64,000 bases of DNA from Pseudaestuariivita atlantica (lineage in GTDB: Bacteria > Pseudomonadota > Alphaproteobacteria > Rhodobacterales > Rhodobacteraceae): contig NZ_AQQZ01000005.1 in the NCBI RefSeq assembly GCF_001205715.1, forward strand, positions 186,001 to 250,000, given 5' to 3'. Shown here piece by piece: positions 17,290-25,772 of this stretch. Both the position numbers and the translations under genes were made by a program. Position 1 is the first letter of the stretch; each line of letters starts with the position of its first letter. A model generated the notes under the pieces. It searched no databases and was not told the origin of the DNA. It was given only the letters and a program-made list of their open reading frames with translations.

Positions 17290-18039
17290 GTGAGCGATCG
17301 GGTAGGCCTTCCATTCGCGCATCCAGCCACCGTGCGGAGGGCACCCGTTTTGACCTTGCAAGTTCGCCAGCCGATTACCGGAGCAGAAGTGGCACGCCTT
17401 GCGACCGCGCCTGCCGCGCCCTTGCCCGGCGCAAAACTTTACCAATCCTACATCAAGCGCGGCATCGACATCGCCATCGTGCTCGTCGCGGCCGTTCCCG
17501 TCCTGTTCGTTCTCACGATCCTGTCCGCCGCCATCGCGATGGACGGTGTGAACCCGTTCTACCGCCAGAAGCGCCTGGGCAAGGACGGGCGCGTCTTCTC
17601 GATGTGGAAGCTGCGCAGCATGGTGCGCAACGCCGACGCTCTGCTTGAAGACTACCTGTGCCAGAATCCCGATGCCCGCCGCGAATGGGACATCAGCCAG
17701 AAGCTGAAGTTCGATCCCCGGATCACGCCGATTGGCCGGATCATCCGCAAGACCTCTCTCGATGAGCTGCCGCAATTGTGGAACGTGCTGATCGGCGACA
17801 TGTCCCTTGTCGGGCCGCGGCCCATGATGGTCGACCAGCGCACGCTGTATCCCGGCGACGCGTATTACCGGATGCGCCCCGGCATCACCGGGCTGTGGCA
17901 GATTTCCGACCGGAACGAGACGAGCTTTGCCGAGCGTGCGATCTACGACACCGCGTACTGGCGGGCGCAGTCGCTTCGCACCGACATCGTGGTGATGATC
18001 CGGACGGTTGGCGTGGTCCTGCGCGGGACCGGTTACTGA
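17290..18039 (+). CDS. Exopolysaccharide-initiating sugar transferase (ExoY/WcaJ-type phosphoglycosyl transferase)
   Basis: A 249-residue monotopic membrane protein of the bacterial sugar transferase family, which moves a hexose 1-phosphate from a UDP-sugar to undecaprenyl phosphate. Signatures are KRGIDIAIVLVAAVPVL (membrane helix, about residues 57-73), FYRQKRLGKDGRVFSMWKLRSM (read as adjacent motifs), KTSLDELPQLWNVLIGDMSLVGPRP (catalytic DE region) and RPGITGLWQ. The GTG at 17290 has no clear ribosome site. The TTG at 17350 is preceded by CGGAGG at a good distance and may be the true start, giving 229 residues. No other glycan gene adjoins it. Confidence 0.92.
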   Translation: MSDRVGLPFAHPATVRRAPVLTLQVRQPITGAEVARLATAPAAPLPGAKLYQSYIKRGIDIAIVLVAAVPVLFVLTILSAAIAMDGVNPFYRQKRLGKDGRVFSMWKLRSMVRNADALLEDYLCQNPDARREWDISQKLKFDPRITPIGRIIRKTSLDELPQLWNVLIGDMSLVGPRPMMVDQRTLYPGDAYYRMRPGITGLWQISDRNETSFAERAIYDTAYWRAQSLRTDIVVMIRTVGVVLRGTGY

Positions 18040-18836
18040 GGCTCGGCTGACGCCGTCATGCACAGGCGGCCGTCTTCGGCCTCGACCCAGAACCCCTCCT
18101 CATCGGCGCAGACCCGCGCCGCCTCCCCCAGTATCAGCGGAGAGACCGCGCGGAATTCGAACCGCGCGAGCGGTCCGAGGCTCTCCTGTGCGAGGGTCAC
18201 CAGCCATTGCGCCAGGAGCGGGCCGTGCACGACCAGCCCGGCATAGCCGCCCGGCCCGCGGGCGAATTCGGGATCATAGTGGATGCGGTGCCCGTTGAAG
18301 GTGAGCGCCGAATAGCGAAAGAGCAGGGTCGCATCCGGGACCACCCGCACGTGCCGCGTGGGTTCCCGGCCCGCGGGCTTGGGGACGCGCGCGGCGATGG
18401 GACCGTCCTCGCGATAGACAAGCGTCTGGCGTTCGGTCACGCACACGCGGTCCGCTTGCCGGAAGTCATGCCGCAGGGTGACGAAGGCAAGCCGCCCGCT
18501 TGAGCCGGTCTTTTCCTGCACGGCCTCGCACATCGTCACCTTTTCGGCGGGCTCTCCAAGGCGCAGGGGGGCCGCGAAGTCCAGCGCACCGCCCGCCCAC
18601 ATGCGTTGCGGCAGGCCGAGGTCGGGAATGACGGCGTCACCGATCGCCGGATGCCCGTCCGCGCCCAGATCCGACGGTGGCCGGGCGTCCCAGAAATAGA
18701 CCTGGTGGAAAAAGGGCGGGACGACATCGCCCGCCTGCAAGGTGGGCTGCTGGCCAAGCGTCGCCTGCAGGGCCCGCGCGCGGTCGGGATCCATCTGATC
18801 GGTTTGACGGCGTTCGGCAGGCTGGGCATCTTGCAT
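18033..18836 (-). CDS. MaoC/FAS1-like dehydratase, mesaconyl-C4-CoA/itaconyl-CoA hydratase-like
   Basis: A 267-residue protein of the hot-dog-fold hydratase superfamily. The N-terminal half is the FAS1-like dehydratase domain (PFFHQVYFWDARP, RMWAGGALDFAAPL). The C-terminal half has the MaoC-type active segment FSALTFNGHRIHYDPEFAR-like motif (YSALTFNGHRIHYD, about residues 176-189), followed by GLVVHGPLLAQWL. Such proteins hydrate mesaconyl-C4-CoA or itaconyl-CoA; the substrate here is not fixed by context. It overlaps the 3' end of the sugar transferase gene by 7 bases (convergent) and is divergent from a VOC gene. Confidence 0.8.
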   Translation of the reverse strand: MQDAQPAERRQTDQMDPDRARALQATLGQQPTLQAGDVVPPFFHQVYFWDARPPSDLGADGHPAIGDAVIPDLGLPQRMWAGGALDFAAPLRLGEPAEKVTMCEAVQEKTGSSGRLAFVTLRHDFRQADRVCVTERQTLVYREDGPIAARVPKPAGREPTRHVRVVPDATLLFRYSALTFNGHRIHYDPEFARGPGGYAGLVVHGPLLAQWLVTLAQESLGPLARFEFRAVSPLILGEAARVCADEEGFWVEAEDGRLCMTASAEPQ

Positions 18837-18864
18837 GGGCCGAGACTATGCAGGAGCCCGCAGG

Positions 18865-19269
18865 ATGGACAAGCCCGCGCTTGCCGCGCTCGATCACCTT
18901 GTCCTCACGGTGCGGGACCAGGCCGCCACCGTGGAGTTCTACGAGGACGTGCTGGGCTGCCGGGCGGAGTGGTTCAGCCCCGCCGACGGATCACGCCGCT
19001 GCGCGCTGACCTTCGGGCGGCAGAAGATCAACCTGCACGTGGCCGGAGCGGAGTTCGAACCAAGGGCGCGCGTGGCCATGCCGGGATCGGCAGACCTGTG
19101 TTTCCTGACCAACACGTCGCTCGACATCTGGCAGATGTGGCTCGCCGATCTGGGGGTGCCGATAATCGAAGGCCCCGTCGCGCGAACCGGCGCGACGGGG
19201 CCCCTGATGTCGATCTACCTGCGCGATCCGGACGGCAACCTGATCGAGATCAGCGTGCCGTCACGGTAG
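18865..19269 (+). CDS. VOC-family (glyoxalase/dioxygenase fold) protein
   Basis: A 134-residue single-domain vicinal-oxygen-chelate protein: ALDHLVLTVRDQAATVEFYEDVLG at the start (read as two motifs), then metal-ligand positions near LDHLV, INLHV and the C-terminal DPDGNLIEI. Members include glyoxalases, ring-cleavage dioxygenases and resistance proteins; the substrate cannot be inferred. The start is the ATG at 18865, with AGGAG nine bases upstream. An ATG at 18835 would overlap the divergent hydratase start and adds ten atypical residues. Confidence 0.85.
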   Translation: MDKPALAALDHLVLTVRDQAATVEFYEDVLGCRAEWFSPADGSRRCALTFGRQKINLHVAGAEFEPRARVAMPGSADLCFLTNTSLDIWQMWLADLGVPIIEGPVARTGATGPLMSIYLRDPDGNLIEISVPSR

Positions 19270-19275
19270 CGCGGA

Positions 19276-19944
19276 TCAGGTGTTCGGCAGGATCACGATT
19301 TCGACCCGGCGGTTCTGGGCACGGCCTTCGGCGGTACCGTTGGACGCGACCGGCTGGTCCTCGCCCCGGCCGAAGGTGCGGATGCGCGAGGCAGGCACGC
19401 CCGCCCCGGTCAGCACGGCCGCCACGGCATTGGCGCGGCGTTCGGACAGGTCGTAGTTGTAGCTGGACGACCCGGTGCTGTCGGTGTGGCCCACGACCTG
19501 AACCGTGGTGTTGGGGTAGGCCTGAAGGTTGCCGGCAACCGCGCGCAGGTCGCGCTGCAGGTCGCTGCGCACCGACGCGCTGTCGGTTGCGAACAGGATG
19601 TCGTTGGGCATCGTCACGATCAGGCGGTCGCCGGTATTGACGATCTTGACCTCGCTGTTGCCAAGGTCACGGCGCAGGTCCGCTTCCTGCTTGTCCAGCT
19701 GGTTGCCGATCAGCGCACCACCGGCCGCGCCGATGGCCGCGCCCTTAATCGCGTTCTGGCGGCGCTCTTTCGGGTCATCGCCCGAGATGACGCCGAGGAC
19801 CGCGCCCGCTGCGGCGCCCAGAAGCGCGCCCTGCTTGGCCTTGGCGTTGGGATCGGTGCCGTCAACGCTTGCGGGGTCTGTGCAGGCGGCGACCAGCGAC
19901 AGTGCGGCGACACCCATCACGATGGATTTGGGGGCTCGAAACAT
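19276..19944 (-). CDS. OmpA-family lipoprotein with glycine zipper (YiaD-like)
   Basis: A 222-residue outer-membrane lipoprotein. The lipobox LVAAC puts the lipidated Cys at residue 21. A glycine-zipper segment (GALLGAAAGAVLGVISG and IKGAAIGAAGGALIGNQ) follows. The C-terminal OmpA peptidoglycan-binding domain (about residues 110-222) carries NTTVQVVGHTDSTGSSSYN and the family's LSERRANAV / GRAQNRRVEI motifs. It anchors the outer membrane to peptidoglycan. The ATG at 19944 has GGAAGAGG upstream and gives a proper signal peptide; a longer reading from 19968 would push the signal inward. Confidence 0.92.
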   Translation of the reverse strand: MFRAPKSIVMGVAALSLVAACTDPASVDGTDPNAKAKQGALLGAAAGAVLGVISGDDPKERRQNAIKGAAIGAAGGALIGNQLDKQEADLRRDLGNSEVKIVNTGDRLIVTMPNDILFATDSASVRSDLQRDLRAVAGNLQAYPNTTVQVVGHTDSTGSSSYNYDLSERRANAVAAVLTGAGVPASRIRTFGRGEDQPVASNGTAEGRAQNRRVEIVILPNT

Positions 19945-20052
19945 GTGGACCTCTTCCTTCCGTTCCAAAGCAGAACGGTTCGTTGTTTATAACGTTCCGA
20001 GGTGCCCACTGTTTTTCCGCAAATCAAGGGACAGGTGCGACATTTATTCCCC

Positions 20053-20916
20053 CTAGGCGGCTCCTTGCCGAAGGGCGGGATCGCTTTGCAGGGCCTCTCG
20101 CGCCAGCATCATGCGCTTGCGCTCCAGCCCCCAGTGGTAACCACCCAGACCGCCCGATTTGCGCAAAGCCCGGTGGCACGGGATCAGCCAGCTGATCGGG
20201 TTGCGGCCCACCGCCGTGCCAACCGCGCGGACGGCGCGGGGCGTTCCGATGGACTGGGCGATCTCGGAATAGGTGGTGACCATACCCGAGGGCACACGCA
20301 ACAGCGCCTCCCACACCTTGATCTGGAACGGGGCGCCGATCAGGAACAGGGGCACCGGTTCGCCGGGGTTTTCGACCCCGAAGGCCGACAGAACCCATGG
20401 GCGCAGGCGCGAGGTATCCTCGACATAGCTCGCGTTGGGCCAGCGGTTCACGAGGTCGGCCATGGCCGCGTCGGTCCCCGCCTCCTCGGCGAAGCCGATG
20501 CCGCAGAGGCCCTTTTCGGTGCCCATGACCAGCGCCGGGCCGAAGGGGCTTTCGAACCAGCCCCAGAAGATGGTCAGCCCCTCGCCACCGCGCGCGTATT
20601 CGCCTGGAGACATGGCTTCCCACCGCAGGAACATGTCGTGCAGGCGGGACTGCCCTGACAGGCCGACGCTGTCGGCGGTCTCAAGCGTCGTGAACCGGTC
20701 GCGCAACAGCGCCTTGGCATGGCCCAGCATCAGGTATTGCTGGAACCGTTTCGGGCTGACGCCCGCCCACGAGCTGAAAACGCGCTGGAAATGCGCCGTG
20801 CTCATCCCGCAGCGCGCCGCGAGTTCGTCGAGAGACAGGGGGGTTTCGGCGTCGTCGATCGCGCGGATCGCGCGCCCGATCACGCCGTAATGGTAGGATT
20901 GGGTCATGTCGGTCAT
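20053..20916 (-). CDS. AraC-type regulator fused to O6-methylguanine-DNA methyltransferase (Ada-like, lacking the N-terminal sensor)
   Basis: A 287-residue protein with an AraC helix-turn-helix domain (about residues 5-105: LSLDELAARCGMSTAHFQRVFSSWAG) followed by a methyltransferase domain. The acceptor Cys247 lies in SWLIPCHRALRKSGGLGGY. It lacks the zinc-binding methylphosphotriester domain of E. coli Ada, so it can repair O6-methylguanine but cannot sense damage through the classic Cys38 route. The ATG at 20916 has AAGGAG upstream. The alkylation-repair dioxygenase alkB is in the same window 19 kb away but not linked in an operon. Confidence 0.92.
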   Translation of the reverse strand: MTDMTQSYHYGVIGRAIRAIDDAETPLSLDELAARCGMSTAHFQRVFSSWAGVSPKRFQQYLMLGHAKALLRDRFTTLETADSVGLSGQSRLHDMFLRWEAMSPGEYARGGEGLTIFWGWFESPFGPALVMGTEKGLCGIGFAEEAGTDAAMADLVNRWPNASYVEDTSRLRPWVLSAFGVENPGEPVPLFLIGAPFQIKVWEALLRVPSGMVTTYSEIAQSIGTPRAVRAVGTAVGRNPISWLIPCHRALRKSGGLGGYHWGLERKRMMLAREALQSDPALRQGAA

Positions 20917-21215
20917 GGCAGGGTCTCCTTGGGCTTGAAACCTAGGCGTTCGGGCGTGGTGACGCGACCCGTTTCCTGCGCGAAATGGTTGGGTCAAAGG
21001 ACCCGCGCGGAATCAAGGCCGCAGGCCGCCGCGCATCGCCGGGCCGCCCCACGGCACGGCGATACCGTTAGGTCGGCGCATCGCTCAAGCGGCGTCCGGA
21101 CTTGGCAGGCATAAATGCACACAGCATGACCGTTGGATCGCCGCACCGCGGCCCGTCGCCACGCGGCTCGCGTTTCGCTTGCCCACTCAATCAAAACCGG
21201 GCATCACCTCCCGCG

Positions 21216-21857
21216 ATGGCCAAGCAACTCGATTTCCACACGATCCGCGAGATCTTTACCCGCTTTCGCGAGGCCGAGGCCGAACCGAAGGGCGAGTTGT
21301 CCCATACCAATGCCTACACGCTTGTCGTCGCGGTGGCGCTTTCGGCGCAGGCCACCGATGCGGGCGTGAACAAGGCGACGCGCGAGCTGTTCAAGATCGC
21401 CGACACGCCGCAAAAGATGCTCGACCTCGGCGAGGAAAAGCTGATCGAACATATCAAGACGATCGGGCTTTATCGCAACAAGGCCAAGAACGTGATGAAG
21501 CTGTCGCGCATCCTGGTCGAGCAGTATGGCGGCGAGGTGCCGAACAGCCGCGCTGCGCTCTATGGCCTGCCCGGCGTAGGCCGCAAGACGGCCAACGTGG
21601 TTCTGAACATGTGGTGGCACCACCCCGCGCAAGCCGTCGACACCCATATCTTCCGGCTTGGCAACCGGTCGGGCATCGCCCCCGGCAAGGATGTCGATGC
21701 CGTCGAGCGCGCGATCGAGGATCACGTGCCCACCGAGTTCCAGCAACACGCGCATCACTGGATGATCCTGCACGGGCGCTACGTCTGCGTTGCGCGCAAA
21801 CCGAAATGCGGGGCCTGCCTGATCCGCGATCTCTGCCAATTCGAGGACAAGACCTAG
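21216..21857 (+). CDS. nth: Endonuclease III
   Basis: A 213-residue base-excision-repair glycosylase/AP lyase for oxidised pyrimidines. The helix-hairpin-helix LPGVGRKTANVVLN carries the catalytic lysine (about residue 121), and the catalytic aspartate is in VDTHIFR (about 139). The 4Fe-4S cluster ligands are Cys191, Cys198, Cys201 and Cys207 in the canonical C-x6-C-x2-C-x5-C spacing. I start at the ATG at 21216 (MAKQLDFHTI), where family similarity begins, although a reading from 21102 is open. The next gene's ATG directly abuts the TAG stop. Confidence 0.96.
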   Translation: MAKQLDFHTIREIFTRFREAEAEPKGELSHTNAYTLVVAVALSAQATDAGVNKATRELFKIADTPQKMLDLGEEKLIEHIKTIGLYRNKAKNVMKLSRILVEQYGGEVPNSRAALYGLPGVGRKTANVVLNMWWHHPAQAVDTHIFRLGNRSGIAPGKDVDAVERAIEDHVPTEFQQHAHHWMILHGRYVCVARKPKCGACLIRDLCQFEDKT

Positions 21858-22847
21858 ATGAGCAAGTACCAGGTTGTGGGCATCGGCAACGCCGTTTCCG
21901 ACGTGATCTCGCATGCCGACGATACCTTCCTCGATCACATGGGGATCGAGAAGGGGATCATGCAACTGGTCGAACGCGACCGCGCGGGCGTGCTCTATGC
22001 CGCGATGCAGGACCGCACGGAAACGCCGGGCGGATCGGTTGCGAACACGCTGGCCGGGCTAGGTACGCTGGGGGTCAAGACGGCGTTCATCGGGCGGGTG
22101 GCCGACGACGCGATCGGGCGGCGATACGCCGAGGTCACGCAATCGGAAGGCACCGATTTCCCCAACCCGCCCGTGACCGACGCCGCCCTGCCGACATCAC
22201 GTTCGATGATCTTCGTCTCGCCGGACGGGGAGCGGTCGATGAACACCTATCTCGGGATCAGCCAGGACGTGAGCCCCGCCGACGTGGACCCGGACGTGGC
22301 GGGCGACTGCGATGTCCTGTTCCTCGAAGGCTACCTGTTCGACAAGGATCCGGGCAAAGAGGCGTTTTTCAAGGCCGCCGACCTGGCCCGCGCCGCGGGC
22401 GCACGCGCCGGCATCTCCCTGTCCGACCCCTTCTGCGTCGACCGCCACCGCGCCGATTTCCGCGCCCTGATCTCGGGCCCGATGGATTACGTGATCTGCA
22501 ACGAGGACGAGCTGAAATCGCTCTACCAGACGGATGATCTGGACACGGTGCTGGCGGCCGCCTCGGAGGAATGTGGTCTTGTCGTGTGCACCCGTTCCGG
22601 CGATGGCGTCGCCATACAGGCGGGCGGGGAACGGACCGACGTGCCGGTCGTGTCGGTCGTACCGGTCGATTCCACGGGCGCCGGTGACCAGTTCGCTGCC
22701 GGTTTCCTTTATGGCCTGACCACCGGACACGACATGGAAACCTGTGGTCGCATGGGATGCATCGCTGCCGGTGAGGTCATCTCCCATATCGGGCCACGGC
22801 CCGAGGCCGATCTGTACGCCCTGTTCCGCAAGGCGGGTCTGGTCTGA
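21858..22847 (+). CDS. PfkB-family carbohydrate/adenosine kinase
   Basis: A 329-residue cytoplasmic kinase of the ribokinase/PfkB fold. The N-terminal signature region is GGSVANTLAGLGTLG (about residues 57-71). The C-terminal signature DSTGAGDQFAAGFLYG (about 272-287) carries the catalytic base Asp in GAGD. Relatives are usually called adenosine kinase. It follows nth with no gap, implying a shared message. The substrate is not proven by the sequence, and other nucleoside or sugar specificities are possible. Confidence 0.88.
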   Translation: MSKYQVVGIGNAVSDVISHADDTFLDHMGIEKGIMQLVERDRAGVLYAAMQDRTETPGGSVANTLAGLGTLGVKTAFIGRVADDAIGRRYAEVTQSEGTDFPNPPVTDAALPTSRSMIFVSPDGERSMNTYLGISQDVSPADVDPDVAGDCDVLFLEGYLFDKDPGKEAFFKAADLARAAGARAGISLSDPFCVDRHRADFRALISGPMDYVICNEDELKSLYQTDDLDTVLAAASEECGLVVCTRSGDGVAIQAGGERTDVPVVSVVPVDSTGAGDQFAAGFLYGLTTGHDMETCGRMGCIAAGEVISHIGPRPEADLYALFRKAGLV

Positions 22848-22862
22848 CCGGGACCTCAGCGT

Positions 22863-23774
22863 TCAGGTCGTGGCGTGCCGCGCGGGGCCCGCGATGGCAC
22901 AGACCGCAAGGATCAGGCCGGACACCGTCGCGATCATCCCGGCGGCGCTGACGGAATTGCCAAAGCCCAGCCAGATCGGGCCATACCCCGCCAGCACATA
23001 GCCTGCGACGGCCGACAGGACGGCAAATCCGACGCTCCATGCAACTTGCGCCACAAGCCTGTTGGTGACCAGCCGCGCGGCGGCTGGCGGGCAGATGAAC
23101 ATCGCGATCACGATGATCGAGCCCACAGCGTCGAAGGCGGCCACCGCCGCCAGCGCGGACACGACCACCAACGCGATACCGATGGCGCGGACGGGCAGCC
23201 CCATCGAGCGCGCAAACCCCTCGTCAAAGGTCGACACGGCAAGCGGGCGCCACGCGAACCAGACAAACGCGACGACGCCAAGCGCCGCGACCGATATCCG
23301 CGTCAGTTCCGGCGGCAGCCCGGCAAGCGCCTGCAGGTCAACCAGCGATCCCCATCCGGTCGCGTCGATCCAGATCAGGCTTTCGAGATTGCCGTAAAGC
23401 GCATGTTCGACGTCGAGGTGCACGCTCGAGGTATCCGACTGTTCCAGCAGCAACACGCCCGCCGCGAAGAGCGTGGTGAAGGTGACCCCCATCGCCGCAC
23501 CCGGTTCGACCCGGCCAAGCCGCTGGATGCCTTCGATCATCAGCACCGCGACAAGGGCGGCGGCGGTCGCGCCGATCAGCATCGGCCACGTTCCGGCAAC
23601 ACCCGCGACAAGGAAGCCGACGACGATGCCCGGCAACACAACGTGGCTGATCGCATCGCCAATCAGCGCCTGGCGGCGAAGGACAAGGAAGTTGCCCGGC
23701 AGCGCGCAGGCGACGGCGGCCAGCACGCCGATGACCAGCGGGACAATCGACAATGCCACGAAATCCGCACCCAT
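22863..23774 (-). CDS. Metal (Mn/Zn/Fe) ABC transporter permease, second subunit
   Basis: A 303-residue inner-membrane permease of the ABC-3 family with about eight or nine hydrophobic segments. Family motifs include LRRQALIGDAISHVVLPGIVVGF (read in pieces, about residues 30-52), and AAFDAVGSIIVIAMFICPPAAARL near residues 210-230. It is the last gene of the operon. The ATG overlaps the upstream stop by one base (TGATG), so the two permeases are translationally coupled and probably form a heterodimeric channel. The start is set by that overlap and by the family; upstream in-frame sequence is the shadow of the neighbouring gene. Confidence 0.92.
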   Translation of the reverse strand: MGADFVALSIVPLVIGVLAAVACALPGNFLVLRRQALIGDAISHVVLPGIVVGFLVAGVAGTWPMLIGATAAALVAVLMIEGIQRLGRVEPGAAMGVTFTTLFAAGVLLLEQSDTSSVHLDVEHALYGNLESLIWIDATGWGSLVDLQALAGLPPELTRISVAALGVVAFVWFAWRPLAVSTFDEGFARSMGLPVRAIGIALVVVSALAAVAAFDAVGSIIVIAMFICPPAAARLVTNRLVAQVAWSVGFAVLSAVAGYVLAGYGPIWLGFGNSVSAAGMIATVSGLILAVCAIAGPARHATT

Positions 23775-24976
23775 CAGCCCACCTCCACCGGGGTTGCGAT
23801 GCGGGCGTCGATCTCGGCGATCTGGTCGGCGGTGAGGACCGTCTCGATCTCGGTCAACCCGTCGTGGCGCGCGGCGAGGCCTGACAGATGCTCGGTCCCG
23901 CGTGCGACCTGCCAGCGGGTTTCGTCCCTCAGCGCCTTGGCGGCCCGGCCTCGGCCCGCATCGGTCGGGACACCATCGGCGCGCACCAGCCCCTCGCGCC
24001 GGAGGATGCGCATCGTCAGCGCCTCGTAGATCGGCTGTTCGGAGGCGATGGCCAGCAGGCCCTGCCGCAGGTGAACCGCGTGCTGGAAATGCCTGTGCCG
24101 CAGGGCCAGCGCGACGACACCACGCCCCGGCGCGGCAAGGAAGGACAGGGCGAAAAGCGCGAAGGCGACAAGTACGATGATCGGCCCGGTCGGCAGCCCC
24201 GGTGCCGTGGCGGACAGACCCGCACCTACATATCCCGAAAGCCCGCCCAGCGCGGCGGCGATCAGGGCGAGGGTTTCCGCCTTGTCGGTCCAGAACCGCG
24301 CGGCGACCGGCGGGATGATCAGCAAGGCCACGATCAGGATCAGGCCCACGACCTTCAAGCCGACGACCGTGACCGCCATGACAAGCATCATCAGGGTCAG
24401 GTCGATCCGGGCAATGTTCTGCCCTGTCGCCTGCGCAAATCCCGGATCGAAGGCCACCGCCGTGAAGGGCCGGTGCAGGGTTGCCACGGCCAGTAACGTG
24501 ACGACCCCGCCCGCCGCGATCAGCAAGGCGTCGGATCGCAGCATCCCGGCCGTCGATCCAAGCAGGAAGCTTTCCAGCCCGGCCTGCCGTCCCAGCGGCA
24601 GGGTCTGCACGATTGTCAGGAGGACGATCCCAAGCCCGAAGAACACCGACAGGACCGCGCCGATGGCGGCGTCCTCGGTCAGCCGGGTACGCCGGGTCAG
24701 CGCCGCGACGCACAAAAGCCCGATCCCCGCCGTCAGCGCCGATCCCGCAAGCAGGCCGGGCAGCCAGCGCCCGTCCCCGCCCAGCAGGACCATGACAAGG
24801 AAGGCGACGCCCACACCGGGCAGCGTCGCGTGGCTGACAGCGTCGGACACAAGCGCGCGCTTGCGCAGGAACAGGTAAGTGCCCGCTCCACCGGCGGCCA
24901 TGCCCAGCGCCGCCGCGCCCAGCATCACCAGCGTGACGTTGTAGCCAAGTTGCAGGGTGAGTGCGTCAAACAGCAT
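23774..24976 (-). CDS. Metal ABC transporter permease fused to a C-terminal DtxR/MntR-like domain
   Basis: A 400-residue protein. Residues 1 to about 290 form an ABC-3 permease (LRKRALVSDAVSHATLPGVG, and VVGLKVVGLILIVALLIIPP near 210-230). The remaining 110 residues are soluble. They look like the iron-dependent repressor family: a short helical winged-helix-like part (IYEALTMRILRREGLVRADG, about 315-334) and a dimerisation-like segment (RWQVARGTEHLSGLAARHDG, then LTADQIAEIDARI). The fusion may sense cytoplasmic metal and gate transport; that is inference. It overlaps the ATPase gene by 11 bases and the next permease by one. Confidence 0.87.
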   Translation of the reverse strand: MLFDALTLQLGYNVTLVMLGAAALGMAAGGAGTYLFLRKRALVSDAVSHATLPGVGVAFLVMVLLGGDGRWLPGLLAGSALTAGIGLLCVAALTRRTRLTEDAAIGAVLSVFFGLGIVLLTIVQTLPLGRQAGLESFLLGSTAGMLRSDALLIAAGGVVTLLAVATLHRPFTAVAFDPGFAQATGQNIARIDLTLMMLVMAVTVVGLKVVGLILIVALLIIPPVAARFWTDKAETLALIAAALGGLSGYVGAGLSATAPGLPTGPIIVLVAFALFALSFLAAPGRGVVALALRHRHFQHAVHLRQGLLAIASEQPIYEALTMRILRREGLVRADGVPTDAGRGRAAKALRDETRWQVARGTEHLSGLAARHDGLTEIETVLTADQIAEIDARIATPVEVG

Positions 24977-25772
24977 CGCGGGTCAGGCCACCCAGCTGCG
25001 CGGTCGCAAGACGACCGCCATAGGTCCGGTCGAGCATTTCGGGCGTGAAGACGTCCTCGACCGGACCCTGCGCGATGCGCGTCCGGTTGATGAGGAAAAC
25101 GTCCGAAAAGTAATCCGGCACGGTCGACAGGTCGTGATGCACCGCCACCACCGTCTTCCCGGCCGCGCGCAGTTCCTTCAGGACCGCGATGATCGCTGCC
25201 TCGGTCGCGGCATCGACACCGGCAAACGGTTCGTCCAGCAGGTACAGGTCGGCCCCCTGCGCCAGCGCCCGCGCGAGGAACACGCGCTGCTGCTGGCCGC
25301 CGGACAATTGCCCGATCTGCCGGGCGGCGAATTCCGTCATGCCGACGCGTTCAAGGCAATCCATCGCCCGCGCGCGGTGATGCGCCCGGACACGTCCCAG
25401 CAGGCCAAGCTCCCGCCCGAGGCCCATCATCACCACGTCGATCACGCGGGTCGGGAAATCCCAGTCGACGCTGGCGCGCTGCGGAACGTAGGCCACGCGC
25501 GGCAGCGCCTCGCGCAGGGGACGGTCAAAAACCCGTACCGTGCCCGACAGCGGTTTCACGATGCCCAGAACGGCCTTGAGGAGCGTGGACTTGCCCGCGC
25601 CGTTCGGCCCGACAATCGCGGTCATGCTGCCCGGCAGGACATCCATGTCGATCGAGAAGATCACCGGCGTCTCGCCATAGGACACCGTCATGCCGCGCAC
25701 GGTCAGGGCCGCGCCGGCATCGGGCGCGGAAGCCAGCGCCGTGCCATCCGAACTTGCCAGCGTAACCGTCAT
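24966..25772 (-). CDS. Metal (Mn/Zn/Fe) ABC transporter ATP-binding protein
   Basis: A 268-residue cytoplasmic ATPase. Walker A is GPNGAGKST (about residues 56-64), the signature is LSGGQQQR, and Walker B is [12 protein letters not shown], with the His switch in VAVHHDLSTV. The segment YVPQRASVDWDFP is typical of manganese/zinc/iron family ATPases. It is the second gene of a four-gene operon, overlapping the binding-protein gene by 4 bases (ATGA) and the permease by 11. It energises uptake by the two permeases downstream. Confidence 0.94.
   Translation of the reverse strand: MTVTLASSDGTALASAPDAGAALTVRGMTVSYGETPVIFSIDMDVLPGSMTAIVGPNGAGKSTLLKAVLGIVKPLSGTVRVFDRPLREALPRVAYVPQRASVDWDFPTRVIDVVMMGLGRELGLLGRVRAHHRARAMDCLERVGMTEFAARQIGQLSGGQQQRVFLARALAQGADLYLLDEPFAGVDAATEAAIIAVLKELRAAGKTVVAVHHDLSTVPDYFSDVFLINRTRIAQGPVEDVFTPEMLDRTYGGRLATAQLGGLTRDAV

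Noticed and set aside
17390-17402. Sigma-54-like TGGCAC...TTGCG
   Set aside because: The spacing is three bases instead of five and it lies inside the sugar transferase coding region.
22863-24713. A 616-codon fusion of the second permease with an upstream extension
   Set aside because: The extra 313 residues are the shadow of the neighbouring permease in another frame; the ATG at 23774 overlaps the upstream stop by one base.
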